Shown: positions 1-8,820 of the stretch, in pieces
Position numbering within the stretch: position 1 is the first letter of the stretch
Layout: each line of letters begins with the position of its first letter
Assembly: GCA_002431915.1 (NCBI GenBank)
Contig: DJEP01000016.1
Location: 20,744-49,660, forward strand
From: Lachnospiraceae bacterium UBA5895
GTDB lineage: Bacteria > Bacillota > Clostridia > Lachnospirales > Lachnospiraceae
Length of the DNA stretch: 28,917 nt
Reading direction: 5' to 3'
Translations under genes and position numbers: made by a program
Notes under the pieces: generated by a model
The model's database searches: none
What the model saw: the letters and a program-made list of their open reading frames with translations, nothing else
What the model was told of the DNA's origin: nothing

Positions 1-48
1 CAGTCCTTTCTGCGTGGATTTTAAAACATCTATTTAATTAACTCTCAT

Positions 49-894
49 TTAGTACTCTTCTGCGATGTCAATCTCTTCCTGCTCGGCAGCAGTCGTCTCG
101 ACGGAATAAGGGGTTCTGTGAAGGTATGCGAGCCAATATCCGCAGCCAACGATTCCGGCGCCACCCACAATATTGCCGAAGGTAATGGGCAGCAATGCCT
201 TCACCAGGAAATTGAACCATGTCAGGCTCTCTGCCGTAATGCCGTAGACCTGTGCTGTCAGCAGACCGCACACGCCGAAATACATATCCGCAATGCTGTG
301 TTCAAAGCCGCATAACACGAACAGCATCACCGGCCAGTAGCTGGTCAGAAGCTTGCCGGATACGCGCTTCGCCGCAAAGGACATCCACACTGCGATGCAC
401 ACCAGAATATTGCACAGGATGCCGCGCACGAAAGCCTCTCCCACACTTAAATTCGTCCGGGCTGCCGCAGCGTTCACAATCGCCTGCGCCAGCTGTTCTC
501 CGAAGAGATCCGGTGTACGGCCGGCCACCACCAGCACTGCCACAAAAGCTGCTCCGATGAAGTTGCCGATGTAGACGAACAACCAGTTCTTTAACATTTT
601 CCAGACGGAAATCCTCTTCTCCAATACCGCCAGAATGATCAGATTATTACCGGTGAAAAGTTCACTGCCCGCCACCAGTACCATAGCCATGCCGGCGGGG
701 AACACCGCAGCTCCCACCAGCTTTGCCACGGAAGCGATACCGATGGTACTGGACGCCGTGGTAGAGGCAATTCCCGCGAAACCGATAAACATACCGGCGA
801 AGAATCCAAGTAAAATCGTCTTGAAAATCGACAGATTTACTTTGTGGATCCCGACTTCTATATAGTTTCTTGCAATTTCCAAAGGTGAGTGCAT
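49..894 (-). CDS. formate/nitrite transporter family channel (FocA/NirC-like)
   Basis: A 281-residue polytopic membrane protein of the FNT family, pentameric channels for formate, nitrite or other small monovalent anions in the cytoplasmic membrane. Visible family features are GSELFTGN in the first half and GFEHSIADMYF in the second, which carries the central pore histidine. The usual form is FEHSVANM, so the Asp in place of Asn is a small deviation. About six hydrophobic segments are apparent and the tail is acidic. I chose ATG 894 because AGGAGG lies just upstream; the frame is open to 1047 but that extension has no ribosome binding site and is not membrane-like. It is divergent from tyrA. 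The substrate cannot be told from sequence; in a fermentative anaerobe formate is a reasonable guess. I see no clear promoter for it. Confidence 0.9.
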   Translation of the reverse strand: MHSPLEIARNYIEVGIHKVNLSIFKTILLGFFAGMFIGFAGIASTTASSTIGIASVAKLVGAAVFPAGMAMVLVAGSELFTGNNLIILAVLEKRISVWKMLKNWLFVYIGNFIGAAFVAVLVVAGRTPDLFGEQLAQAIVNAAAARTNLSVGEAFVRGILCNILVCIAVWMSFAAKRVSGKLLTSYWPVMLFVLCGFEHSIADMYFGVCGLLTAQVYGITAESLTWFNFLVKALLPITFGNIVGGAGIVGCGYWLAYLHRTPYSVETTAAEQEEIDIAEEY

Positions 895-990
895 ACTGTT
901 TCCTCCTGTCTTACGAATACATACATCTTGCCATATTTCAAAAGCTCTTGCAAGTAATTCCGAAAAGATCAAAAAGAATATTTCCCTCTC

Positions 991-1019
991 TTGATTTTCG
1001 CACGTTAATTTGCTATAGT
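991..1019 (+). promoter_or_regulatory. sigma-A-type promoter of tyrA
   Basis: TTGATT (991-996), a 17-base spacer and TATAGT (1014-1019). Transcription would begin near 1026, giving a leader of about 26 bases before the tyrA ATG at 1052. Confidence 0.7.
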
Positions 1020-1051
1020 GTTTGAAGAACAACAGAATCGAGGACACTTAT

Positions 1052-2152
1052 ATGAGTACTCTTACGTTTGGTTTTATCGGTCTGGGTCTGATCGGAGGTT
1101 CCATTGCCAGGGCAATCCGTCAGAATCTCCCCCAGTCTCGGATCATTGCATACGATATTAATGCAGATACCCTCAGAGAAGCTTCCCGGTGTGGCGTAGC
1201 CAATGCCGTTACCACACACATTGATACCGCTTTCTCGGAATGCGATTATCTGTTTCTCTGTGCCCCGGTGCAGAAAAATGACGAGAATCTCGCTGCGGTA
1301 AAAGAGATTCTCTCTCCCAAAACACTCCTCACCGATGTGGGAAGCGTCAAAAGCGAAATTCATAAAGAAATCAGAAAAGCCGGGTTAGAGAATCAGTTCA
1401 TCGGCGGACACCCCATGGCCGGAAGTGACCGCGTCGGTTTCATCAATTCCAAAGCGGTTCTGTTAGAGAATGCCTACTATATTCTCACTCCCACAGATTC
1501 CGTTCCCAAAAATAAAGTCACCGATTATAAAAATCTGGTACAACAGCTGGGGGCCATTCCCCTGATTTTGGAACCGGCGCAACACGATTACGTCACCGCC
1601 GCTGTCAGTCATCTGCCCCATATCATTGCAGCCTCTCTGGTCAATCTGGTGCGGGACAAAGATTCCGCAGACGGACTGATGAAAATGATCGCTGCCGGTG
1701 GTTTTAAGGATATTACCCGAATCGCTTCTTCTTCCGCTGCGGTATGGCAGCAGATCTGCCTGACCAATACGGAAAACATTTCAACACTTTTGTCTTCCTA
1801 TATTTCCTCTCTGCAGGGAATTCAAAAAGAGCTGGATGCCAAAAGCGGTGAGGACTTATATCAGTTATTCGACAGTGCAAGAATTTATCGGGATTCCTTC
1901 ATCAATACCGCCAGCGGTCCCTTAAAGAGTTCCTATGCCATCACCATTGACATTGCCGACGAACCCGGTGAGATTGCCGCCGTGGCAACGATTCTCGCTC
2001 TGAAAAACATCAGTATCAAAAACATCGGCATCGTCCACAACAGAGAATATGAAGGCGGTGTCCTGCGCATCGAATTCTACCAGGAAGAAGCCATTGAAAA
2101 ATCCACGAAGATTCTTCGGGAAAAAGGGTACAGTCTGCACGATAAGAAATAA
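1052..2152 (+). CDS. tyrA: prephenate dehydrogenase with C-terminal ACT domain
   Basis: A 366-residue enzyme that oxidatively decarboxylates prephenate to 4-hydroxyphenylpyruvate, the committed step to tyrosine. The N-terminal Rossmann fold has GLGLIGGS (residues 10-17), followed by GGHPMAGSD (118-126) and SHLPH (186-190), which carries the conserved family histidine. The last 70 or so residues, with DEPGEIAAVA, form an ACT domain, the usual site of tyrosine feedback inhibition. ATG 1052 follows GAGG at a good distance; a TTG at 1022 in the same frame lacks a binding site and lies at the transcript start. It is the only plus-strand gene here and converges on the VanZ-like gene. Arms AAATCGG (2152-2158) and CCGATTT (2193-2199) could form a weak shared terminator. 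Confidence 0.95.
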   Translation: MSTLTFGFIGLGLIGGSIARAIRQNLPQSRIIAYDINADTLREASRCGVANAVTTHIDTAFSECDYLFLCAPVQKNDENLAAVKEILSPKTLLTDVGSVKSEIHKEIRKAGLENQFIGGHPMAGSDRVGFINSKAVLLENAYYILTPTDSVPKNKVTDYKNLVQQLGAIPLILEPAQHDYVTAAVSHLPHIIAASLVNLVRDKDSADGLMKMIAAGGFKDITRIASSSAAVWQQICLTNTENISTLLSSYISSLQGIQKELDAKSGEDLYQLFDSARIYRDSFINTASGPLKSSYAITIDIADEPGEIAAVATILALKNISIKNIGIVHNREYEGGVLRIEFYQEEAIEKSTKILREKGYSLHDKK

Positions 2153-2183
2153 ATCGGAAAAAAATATTCAGGTCAACACCATC

Positions 2184-2699
2184 TCAGGTTTTACCGATTT
2201 TGCGTTTCTGTTTTCTCCGCGACATCGTTTTCTCCGCGAAGACGCACACACACAGTCCGGACGTTCCTCCGCAGGTGTCCAGTAATACGTCCGCAAAGCA
2301 GCCGTATCTTCCCGGAATAAACAGCTGGTGAAATTCATCCGTCCCCGCGGAAACAAATACCCATAAGACGATCAGCAGATATAATTTACGCCCCTTTTTC
2401 ATCCAGGGACGCCATATTCCATACAACAAGACTCCCATACAGGCATACTCGGAAAAATGAGCCAGCTTCCGAATCGGATGTTCGAAATAAACTGCCATAC
2501 TCTCGATTACGCTCTGTGTCCAATGCTTTCCGGAAATTGCATTCAACAGTTCCGCGCATTTTTCAGAGATCATAGCACTCAGGGAACCGGATTCTTCCCC
2601 GTTTTGCCCGGAAAATGAAAAAATCACTAAATATAACAATACAAGTAAAATAGCAGCCACCGTACTGACTGCTATTTTCTGTCGATTACGCTTCATCAT
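2184..2699 (-). CDS. VanZ-like family membrane protein
   Basis: About 171 residues. A hydrophobic N-terminal segment is followed by VanZ-family features: HFSEYACMGVLLYG, then AGTDEFHQLFIPGR, then a second hydrophobic stretch and a basic tail. VanZ of the teicoplanin cluster gave the family its name, but most chromosomal homologues have no assigned function. The start chosen is one of two adjacent ATGs (2699, 2696), overlapping the end of the PilZ gene by 14 bases. A longer start at ATG 2771 has a good GGGAG site but would overlap the PilZ gene by 86 bases and add an uncharacteristic basic N-terminus. It is the last gene of the M18-queA-PilZ operon. Confidence 0.8.
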   Translation of the reverse strand: MMKRNRQKIAVSTVAAILLVLLYLVIFSFSGQNGEESGSLSAMISEKCAELLNAISGKHWTQSVIESMAVYFEHPIRKLAHFSEYACMGVLLYGIWRPWMKKGRKLYLLIVLWVFVSAGTDEFHQLFIPGRYGCFADVLLDTCGGTSGLCVCVFAEKTMSRRKQKRKIGKT

Positions 2700-3018
2700 T
2701 GACCGTCTGGTAAACCCGGATCCTTGCCGCATCGTTTTCCGACATGCCGATAAATACAGCACCGTATGCATAGCTTTCTCCCTTCATTTCGATCCGGACG
2801 ATCTGAAGAAATGTATGCAGGACTTCGTGGGTCCAGATCATCAGATTGGACTCATACACAGCGCCGATGCTCAACACTTCCTTACAGATAAAACCTACGC
2901 CGTTGGGAGATACGTCTACGATATCAATGGACACTTCCTGCATATCCCCCTGATCCAGACGCTTTACCATCAGGGTAGACTTCATTTCCGTACGCTTGCT
3001 TCGTCTTCTTTCTTCCAT
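2686..3018 (-). CDS. PilZ domain protein (probable c-di-GMP receptor)
   Basis: A 110-residue stand-alone PilZ domain. Both halves of the c-di-GMP binding signature are present: the arginine motif R5-x3-R9 in the N-terminal RRRSKR stretch, and D35-x-S37-x2-G40 in DVSPNGVGF. PilZ proteins bind cyclic di-GMP and alter partner activity, often motility, adhesion or polysaccharide synthesis. The start codon overlaps the queA stop as TAATG, so translation is probably coupled. The output partner is unknown; the overlapping VanZ-like membrane protein is a candidate by position only. Confidence 0.88.
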   Translation of the reverse strand: MEERRRSKRTEMKSTLMVKRLDQGDMQEVSIDIVDVSPNGVGFICKEVLSIGAVYESNLMIWTHEVLHTFLQIVRIEMKGESYAYGAVFIGMSENDAARIRVYQTVNDEA

Positions 3019-4079
3019 TACTTTTCTCCTTTTAAGTCAGCGATGAACATGGCATCTCCAAAGCTGAAGAAACGATATTTTTCTCTGATTGCCTCTTCAT
3101 AGGCATTCAATACGTGTTCTCTCCCGGCCAGAGCCGATACCAGCATGACCAGCGTCGATTCCGGAAGATGGAAATTGGTGATTAAGGCATCCAGCACCTT
3201 GAAACGATAACCCGGATAGATAAATATCTCTGTATTATCGCAGCCGGGGTGTACCGTTCCCTGCTCGTCCGCAGCGCTTTCCACCGTACGGCAGCTGGTC
3301 GTGCCCACACAGATCACACGGTCTCCGTTTTTCTTCGTTTCATTAATGATATCAGCGGCTTCCTGCGTTACCTGATAATATTCGGAATGCATATGGTGCT
3401 CCAGGACGTTTTCTTCCTTCACCGGGCGAAAAGTTCCCAGTCCCACATGCAGCGTAACATAAGCGATTTTAATCCCCTTGTCCGCAATCTGCTGTAACAG
3501 TTCCTGTGTAAAGTGCAGTCCCGCCGTAGGTGCTGCCGCAGAGCCTTCATATTTGGCGTAAACGGTCTGATAACGATTCTTATCCTTCAGTTTATGTGTA
3601 ATGTAAGGAGGCAGCGGCATTTCGCCCAGCCTGTCCAATACTTCTTCAAAAATACCGTCATATTCAAAACGGATCAGACGGTTGCCCTCTTCCACCGTTT
3701 CAAGGACTTCCGCTTTTAAAAGTCCGTCTCCGAACGTCAGACGCTGACCGGGTTTACATTTTTTACCGGGTTTCACCAGTGTCTCCCAGACATCCGCTTC
3801 TTTCCGTTTTAACAAAAGTACCTCCACATGTCCGCCGGTGCCTTCTCTTTCTCCCAAAAGTCTTGCAGGGATTACTTTCGTATTATTTAACACCAAACAG
3901 TCTCCCGGATGAAGATAATCAATAATATCACGGAAAATATGATGTGATATTGCTCCGGTATTTTTGTCCAGTACCAAGAGCCTGGATGAAGAACGGTCCT
4001 CTAAAGGATCCTGCGCAATCAGTTCCTGCGGCAGGTCAAAATAAAAATCCGATTTTTTTAATTCCGTTACCTCTGCCAT
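3018..4079 (-). CDS. queA: S-adenosylmethionine:tRNA ribosyltransferase-isomerase
   Basis: A 353-residue enzyme that transfers and isomerises the ribosyl part of S-adenosylmethionine onto preQ1 at tRNA position 34, giving epoxyqueuosine. Family signatures are clear: LNNTKVIPARL near residue 65, APTAGLHFT, HVGLGTFRPV, and NFHLPESTLVMLVSA near the C-terminus. Length is normal. Its ATG overlaps the stop of the M18 peptidase gene by one base (TAATG) and its own stop overlaps the PilZ start in the same way, so the three genes are tightly coupled. No other queuosine gene is in the window. Confidence 0.96.
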   Translation of the reverse strand: MAEVTELKKSDFYFDLPQELIAQDPLEDRSSSRLLVLDKNTGAISHHIFRDIIDYLHPGDCLVLNNTKVIPARLLGEREGTGGHVEVLLLKRKEADVWETLVKPGKKCKPGQRLTFGDGLLKAEVLETVEEGNRLIRFEYDGIFEEVLDRLGEMPLPPYITHKLKDKNRYQTVYAKYEGSAAAPTAGLHFTQELLQQIADKGIKIAYVTLHVGLGTFRPVKEENVLEHHMHSEYYQVTQEAADIINETKKNGDRVICVGTTSCRTVESAADEQGTVHPGCDNTEIFIYPGYRFKVLDALITNFHLPESTLVMLVSALAGREHVLNAYEEAIREKYRFFSFGDAMFIADLKGEK

Positions 4080-5497
4080 TACAGGCTCGCTCCTTCCACA
4101 AATGCTTTATATCCCCGATATGCCTCATATACATCAGCCTTGCTGGTAGCTTCCCATGGTGCATGCATGTTCAGCACTGCCACACCGCTGTCGATGACGT
4201 TCATGCCATACAGCGCCAGAATATACGCGATGGTTCCGCCGCCACCTACATCTACCTTGCCAAGCTCTGCGGTCTGGAAGTTCACATCTGCCTTGTCAAA
4301 GATATGGCGCAGATGTGCCAGATACTCCGCATTAGCATCGTTGGAACCGGATTTGCCTCTGGCTCCGGTGAATTTGTTGAGCACCATACCGCCTCCTAAA
4401 TATGCCACATTCTTCTTATCGAAACAGGAAGCATAGGTGGGATCAAAAGCACTGCTGACATCGGAAGACAGCATGCAGCTGTGTGCCAGACATCTTCTTA
4501 CATTCAGTTCGCTGTACTCGCCTGCCAGATTCATGATCTCTGCTACAGCATTCTCAAAGAAATGAGACTGCATACCGGTAGCACCTACGGAACCGATTTC
4601 TTCTTTATCTACCAGGATGCAGCACATGGTGCGGTCGGTCACATCACTGTCTAACATTGCCTGCATGGAAGTATAAGCACAGACTCTGTCGTCCTGTCCG
4701 TAAGCCAGAGTCATGCTGCGGTCAAAGCCAGCTTCTCTCGCCTTGCCTGCAGGAACGATCTCTAATTCTGCGGATACGAAATCCTCTTCATGAATATCAT
4801 AGGTCTCTTTCAGAATATCCAGAACGCCTGCCTTTACCGCTTCTTTTCCGGCTTCCTTCTCCTCTTTCTTCTTATCTTTCTTATCAATCAGTAGGGGTTT
4901 GTTGCCTACGATGATATCCAGAGCTTCGCCCTCGATGACCTTGGCAGCCTTTTTCTCCAGCTGCTCCTGTGCCAGATGAATCAGCAGATCAGATACGAAA
5001 AATACGGGATCATCTTCGTTCTCACCGATATTGATCTCTACACAGGTGCCGTCCTTTTTCACAATCACACCATGGATTGCCAGAGGAATGGTCACCCACT
5101 GGTACTTCTTCACGCCGCCGTAATAATGGGTATCCAGATAAGCGAATCCACCGTCCTCATACAGAGGATTCTGCTTCACATCCAGTCTCGGGCTGTCGAT
5201 ATGGGCGCCGAGAATATTCATGCCTTCTGTCAGGGACTTTCGACCAATCTGGAACATCGCGATGGATTTGTTCATCCATACGCTGTATACCTTATCTCCG
5301 GTCTTAAGAGCGGCGCCCTCCTTGATCAGGCTCTCCAGTTCGCGGTAACCGGACTTTTCAATGGTATTGACAATCGTATCGATACATTCTCTCTCGGTCT
5401 TGCCGTTGTCTAAGAACTCACGATACTGTGCGTTTATTTTCTCCAGCTCTTTTAACTGTTTGGAAGAATAGGTCTCCCAGGTGTTTTTCTTTTCCAT
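4079..5497 (-). CDS. M18 family aminopeptidase (aspartyl aminopeptidase-like)
   Basis: A 472-residue cytosolic di-zinc aminopeptidase of family M18, which removes N-terminal residues, often acidic ones. Metal and catalytic motifs are visible: GAHIDSPRLD (H99, D101), LVDKEEIGSVGATG with the catalytic/metal glutamates, KSGSNDANAEY, VDVGGGGTIAY, and a late NMHAPWE histidine. A lysine-rich stretch (DKKDKKKEEKEAGKE) lies in the dimerisation-domain insert. GAGG stands before ATG 5497. It is the first gene of the operon with queA, PilZ and VanZ-like genes, driven by the promoter at 5584-5612. Confidence 0.93.
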   Translation of the reverse strand: MEKKNTWETYSSKQLKELEKINAQYREFLDNGKTERECIDTIVNTIEKSGYRELESLIKEGAALKTGDKVYSVWMNKSIAMFQIGRKSLTEGMNILGAHIDSPRLDVKQNPLYEDGGFAYLDTHYYGGVKKYQWVTIPLAIHGVIVKKDGTCVEINIGENEDDPVFFVSDLLIHLAQEQLEKKAAKVIEGEALDIIVGNKPLLIDKKDKKKEEKEAGKEAVKAGVLDILKETYDIHEEDFVSAELEIVPAGKAREAGFDRSMTLAYGQDDRVCAYTSMQAMLDSDVTDRTMCCILVDKEEIGSVGATGMQSHFFENAVAEIMNLAGEYSELNVRRCLAHSCMLSSDVSSAFDPTYASCFDKKNVAYLGGGMVLNKFTGARGKSGSNDANAEYLAHLRHIFDKADVNFQTAELGKVDVGGGGTIAYILALYGMNVIDSGVAVLNMHAPWEATSKADVYEAYRGYKAFVEGASL

Positions 5498-5556
5498 TTA
5501 ATTTATCCTCATTTCCGCATCCGTCTTCCGGATACTCTTTTACTATAACTATAACA

Positions 5557-5578
5557 GGAGAGGTCTTACGCCCTCTCC
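5557..5578 (-). promoter_or_regulatory. 5' leader hairpin of the M18-queA operon
   Basis: Perfect 7-bp arms GGAGAGG and CCTCTCC around an 8-base loop. They fall at the predicted transcript start (about 5577) and are not followed by a U-run, so this looks more like a 5'-end stem-loop than a terminator. A role in protecting the messenger is inference. Confidence 0.45.
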
Positions 5579-5583
5579 GTATC

Positions 5584-5612
5584 AGTGTACTACATTTGTG
5601 TTCGCAGTTCAA
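5584..5612 (-). promoter_or_regulatory. promoter of the M18-queA-PilZ-VanZ operon
   Basis: Minus strand reads TTGAAC (5612-5607), a 17-base spacer, TACACT (5589-5584). The -35 overlaps the stop codon of the YihY gene, so the two units are packed end to end. Confidence 0.65.
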
Positions 5613-6574
5613 TTCCCGTCTGTCAGATTTTCATCCGGCTCCTTGGGATTCCTGTCGATCTCCGTGTAATGTTTTTTCCTGCGCTGGATCTTCTTAATCT
5701 CACGGATGCGTCTGCGGTTCTCTCTCGCCAGTTCGCTCTTGCTGCTGGCATGATTCACCAGCACACGGTTCACCGGACGGAAATACCGGTTCAGATAGGC
5801 ACCGATCAGAATGATATACATGCAGAAATACATCCACAGCAGAATGATGACCATGATTGCCAGACTTCCGTAGATACTATACCCGTTTCCGTAGGACACA
5901 TACATAGAAAAGCCCCAGGAAAACACACTCCAAACCACTGCCGCAAAGCAGGCCCCCGGAACCTGTTCGGTAAATTTCAACTTTGTATCCGGGATGTACG
6001 TATAGATCAGCCCGAACAGCAGAATCAACACCGCCCATACAAACAGGAACCGGAAGTTCATTAAGAAGCTCACAAACATCTGCAGCTGCGGGATCCTATG
6101 AAGAGCTATATCCACCAGTTGGTTACCGAACACCATCAGGAACAAAGACAGGATCAGCACCACCAGCATGATCAGGGTGTAGAAGCTGGCAATAAAACGG
6201 ATCACGAAATAATTACGTTTCTCCTCCACACCGTTGACCGCATTTAATCCCCGCATCAGTGCCATGACGCCCTTCGCCGCCGACCAGACCATGGCGATCA
6301 GCGCCACCGGCAGAATTCCCACAGAGCTTTCATACGCATCCACGACCAGACTCTCCACCATGGCATCCGCAATATCCGGCGTCACATCCGTCAGCGCCGT
6401 AATCAGATTCTGTTCCGTTACCGGTGTATAGGGAATTACCGCACAGACCACCATCAGCATCGGAATCACCGATAAAAACAGGAAAAAAGCTGTGCTTGCC
6501 GCATAGGCACTGATATTCTGTTTTTTCATCTGACTGGAGAAATCCCGCCAGATGCGGATTACTGTTCTGAGCAT
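5609..6574 (-). CDS. YihY/BrkB family inner-membrane protein
   Basis: About 321 residues with roughly six hydrophobic segments, a basic C-terminal tail and the family's N-terminal pattern (SAYAASTAFFLFLSVIPMLM). Later family stretches include PGACFAAVVWSVFSWGFSMY and YGSLAIMVIILLWMY. Members were once annotated as ribonuclease BN in error; they are integral membrane proteins of unsettled function. I prefer ATG 6574 over ATG 6583: GAAGG sits directly against the upstream ATG but at a proper distance from the downstream one. The start overlaps the end of the SpoIID/LytB gene, so the two are probably co-transcribed. Confidence 0.87.
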   Translation of the reverse strand: MLRTVIRIWRDFSSQMKKQNISAYAASTAFFLFLSVIPMLMVVCAVIPYTPVTEQNLITALTDVTPDIADAMVESLVVDAYESSVGILPVALIAMVWSAAKGVMALMRGLNAVNGVEEKRNYFVIRFIASFYTLIMLVVLILSLFLMVFGNQLVDIALHRIPQLQMFVSFLMNFRFLFVWAVLILLFGLIYTYIPDTKLKFTEQVPGACFAAVVWSVFSWGFSMYVSYGNGYSIYGSLAIMVIILLWMYFCMYIILIGAYLNRYFRPVNRVLVNHASSKSELARENRRRIREIKKIQRRKKHYTEIDRNPKEPDENLTDGN

Positions 6575-8550
6575 ATCTCGCATCCTTCATAGAAAAAGTT
6601 AAGGATCTGTTCCGCGCGAAGCCCCTGCAGTGCCATATTTTTGGCACCGTTCTGGCTCATTCCCACGCCGTGGCCGAATCCGCCGCCGATAATGTTATAT
6701 CCTACCACATTTTTCCTATCGTGGCTAGGTTCAATCACAAAAAATGCGCTGGGCAGGAGGTTTGGCATGCTCACCTCGCTGCCGTCCTGTCTAACCACTT
6801 TGGTCTCACCGTCGCATAGTACCGCTCTGATATTATATTCCGAGATCACCTTGTAGGTTCCTTTATCTGTGGCAATGACCATTTCATCTGCCACGCCGCC
6901 GGGTCCCCGTTTTACAATAGCGATATCCGTTACCTTAGAAAAAGTTTTTATGTTTTGACTGGTGTAGTCACCATTCTTCAGAGTCAGTATCAGCTTCCCG
7001 TTAGCTTCATAACGCTTCTTCAGGACCTCAAACATCCGGTCAGCATCAATCTCTTTTACTGTATAAGTCCAGCGGTACCACCCTTCCTGCGCTTCATAAT
7101 CTTCCGCATGGGTTTCTGTAATAAAATCGTGAAAAACCTCTTCATCCATGAGTTCCTCCGGGGCTGCTTCTGCGGTATCTCCATTGCTGCCTGCCGCCAC
7201 TGTCCCGTCGTCCGTCTGTGGCAGACTCTCCGGGCTCAGCCGGCTGCTCTTCAGATAATCAAGCGTCTGTGCCTCCGCGGTCTTCCATACGTTTGCCGTA
7301 GTTCCCACACCGCAGGATGTCGAATAATAATAGGTGTTCGCCACAGTGCCGCCCTCTGTCAGGATCATCTGCCCATAGGTCTCCTTCACCGCCGTCGTAG
7401 TACTGTCAGCCTCTGTGATATTGTTGTAGACCTGATAGGAAGTGCTGTCATCCACATGGGCTCCGTACCGGGGATACCCCGCCCTGAGCATATGTCCGTA
7501 GGCATAGGTTCTGGCGCAGATTGCCTGGGCTTTCAGGGCTTCTAACGGGTAAGATGCCGGCATCTCACTGGGCACCACGCTGAAAAGATATTCTTCCAAA
7601 GGCAGTTCATTCACCACGGCGATGCCCTCTGCCGTCCGGAGCAGTTCGATATGTCCTCTGTATGAAGGTGTTCCCTGGCTTCTGTTTACACTAAGCAGCC
7701 GGGTCCTGCCCGTCAGCACCGTGGGCACGATATAGATCCGCTCTCCCACGAAATAATCACTGTCCGCATCAATGGTGACCTTGTCGCCTTTGGTAAACAA
7801 TTCTTCCTGCATAGTTTCCCCGCTTCCGTATTGCAGCAGGAAATCACTGTCTGCCGTCAATGTTACTTCTGTATGCAAAATATCCGCATAATCCGAAGCC
7901 TTAATTAACACCCGGATGTCTTCCATGTTCTCCTCTCTGGCTAAGAGAATACCGCAGATTGCACCGTCCTCCCGGATAAAATCCGCATTGGTATAACCAA
8001 AGGTCAGATCCGCGATGGTGCACATGACCAGCTCACGGTACAGGCGGTATCCCTTATAATCCTCCGCCAGAGGGATCCTTCCCCTGCCTTCGATCTCGAT
8101 GCCATTTTCATCCGCTGACAGCACTCTTCCTGTAAATTTATCCGTCTTCAGCGTAACTGCGCTCACCAGTTCATCTGTAAGTTCTACATCCGCCAGCTGT
8201 CCCTGCATCTCATCCGGTGCCGGCAAAGGCTCTGAACTTTTTGTCTCCGCCGCCAGGAAAAAGGTCTCCTTCTCCCCGTCACAGAAGATCGTGATCCGGT
8301 CAGCTTCCGCATCGGTGATCCATACATTTTTCAGTTCCTGTACTACCGGGATATGCTGTGGTGAATTTTGTGGTGTCTCGGGGATATCCGGCTCCTTTCG
8401 TCCACAGCTATGTAACAAATTTAAAAATAGCAAAAAAAGAAGAAATGCCACGCCCAGGATGCACAGATATTTCTTCAGCTGTATTCTCTGTCCTTTCGGA
8501 AGTTTATAATAGTTCTCAAGAAGTCTGTTTTTCTTTATATTTTTCTTCAA
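6559..8550 (-). CDS. SpoIID/LytB domain protein (membrane-anchored peptidoglycan enzyme)
   Basis: A 663-residue protein with a basic N-terminus, one membrane helix (about residues 28-48, with a lipobox-like LLHSCG at its end) and a large exported part. The SpoIID core carries LPLEEYLFSVVPSEMP, where E329 matches the catalytic glutamate of SpoIID lytic transglycosylases, then LKAQAICARTYAY. The closing FGHGVGMSQNGA lies at 625-637. SpoIID works in engulfment of the forespore in Bacillus. This version is much longer than SpoIID, with about 250 residues before the core and an acidic low-complexity insert near 440-475, so it may be a LytB-like wall enzyme instead. The start is TTG at 8550 with GGCGGGG upstream; no ATG lies before the membrane helix. 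The 6S RNA terminator ends only 33 bases upstream. Confidence 0.88.
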   Translation of the reverse strand: MKKNIKKNRLLENYYKLPKGQRIQLKKYLCILGVAFLLFLLFLNLLHSCGRKEPDIPETPQNSPQHIPVVQELKNVWITDAEADRITIFCDGEKETFFLAAETKSSEPLPAPDEMQGQLADVELTDELVSAVTLKTDKFTGRVLSADENGIEIEGRGRIPLAEDYKGYRLYRELVMCTIADLTFGYTNADFIREDGAICGILLAREENMEDIRVLIKASDYADILHTEVTLTADSDFLLQYGSGETMQEELFTKGDKVTIDADSDYFVGERIYIVPTVLTGRTRLLSVNRSQGTPSYRGHIELLRTAEGIAVVNELPLEEYLFSVVPSEMPASYPLEALKAQAICARTYAYGHMLRAGYPRYGAHVDDSTSYQVYNNITEADSTTTAVKETYGQMILTEGGTVANTYYYSTSCGVGTTANVWKTAEAQTLDYLKSSRLSPESLPQTDDGTVAAGSNGDTAEAAPEELMDEEVFHDFITETHAEDYEAQEGWYRWTYTVKEIDADRMFEVLKKRYEANGKLILTLKNGDYTSQNIKTFSKVTDIAIVKRGPGGVADEMVIATDKGTYKVISEYNIRAVLCDGETKVVRQDGSEVSMPNLLPSAFFVIEPSHDRKNVVGYNIIGGGFGHGVGMSQNGAKNMALQGLRAEQILNFFYEGCEICSEQ

Positions 8551-8583
8551 ATGATTCCCCGCCTGTTTTAGATTTATGACTTT

Positions 8584-8610
8584 AAAAGAGCAGCCCCAAA
8601 GGACTGCTCT
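8584..8610 (-). terminator. intrinsic terminator of the 6S RNA gene
   Basis: Minus-strand arms AGAGCAG and CTGCTCT extend by T-G, C-G and C-G pairs to about 10 bp with a TTTG loop, followed by a short U-run. Confidence 0.7.
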
Positions 8611-8619
8611 CTCTTTTGT

Positions 8620-8814
8620 ATTGTTATCCCCAAAATGCCGCCTCTTACCTTTTGACTCCTAGCAATGCTAGGTGGGTAACCGCAACCAACCTTTTGCCTT
8701 CCCTTCCAATCCTCCTTGCGGAGTGAGGGCTTGACAGCCACTTGGCAATATAGGAATCCCGTTTAAAGTAAATGTAGGTTCAAAACCGGTAAGAGTTATC
8801 GCACATCTCAGGTT
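8620..8814 (-). ncRNA. ssrS: 6S RNA
   Basis: No protein is encoded here and the transcript folds as a long interrupted rod closed on itself. The 5' end has the classic CTGAGATGTGCG element (minus strand, from 8812) and the 3' end the matching GGCGGCATTTTGGGG, the same layout as in E. coli 6S RNA. Just inside, CTCTTACC (8795-8788) pairs perfectly with GGTAAGAG (8649-8642). A CCTAGC/GCTAGG hairpin (8672-8658) and a CTCC-GCAA-GGAG tetraloop hairpin lie in the internal part. 6S RNA binds RNA polymerase holoenzyme by mimicking an open promoter and lowers transcription in stationary phase. The 5' end is set from the promoter; the 3' end is approximate. Recognition rests on the conserved end elements and fold. 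Confidence 0.85.
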
Positions 8815-8820
8815 AAGTAT

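Noticed and set aside
2152..2199. Bidirectional terminator between tyrA and the VanZ-like gene
   Set aside because: Arms AAATCGG/CCGATTT are separated by a 34-base loop and one arm lies inside coding sequence; mentioned only as a weak possibility.
2700..2771. Longer VanZ-like start at ATG 2771
   Set aside because: Its GGGAG site is good, but it would overlap the PilZ gene by 86 bases and adds a basic, non-family N-terminus. It cannot be fully excluded.
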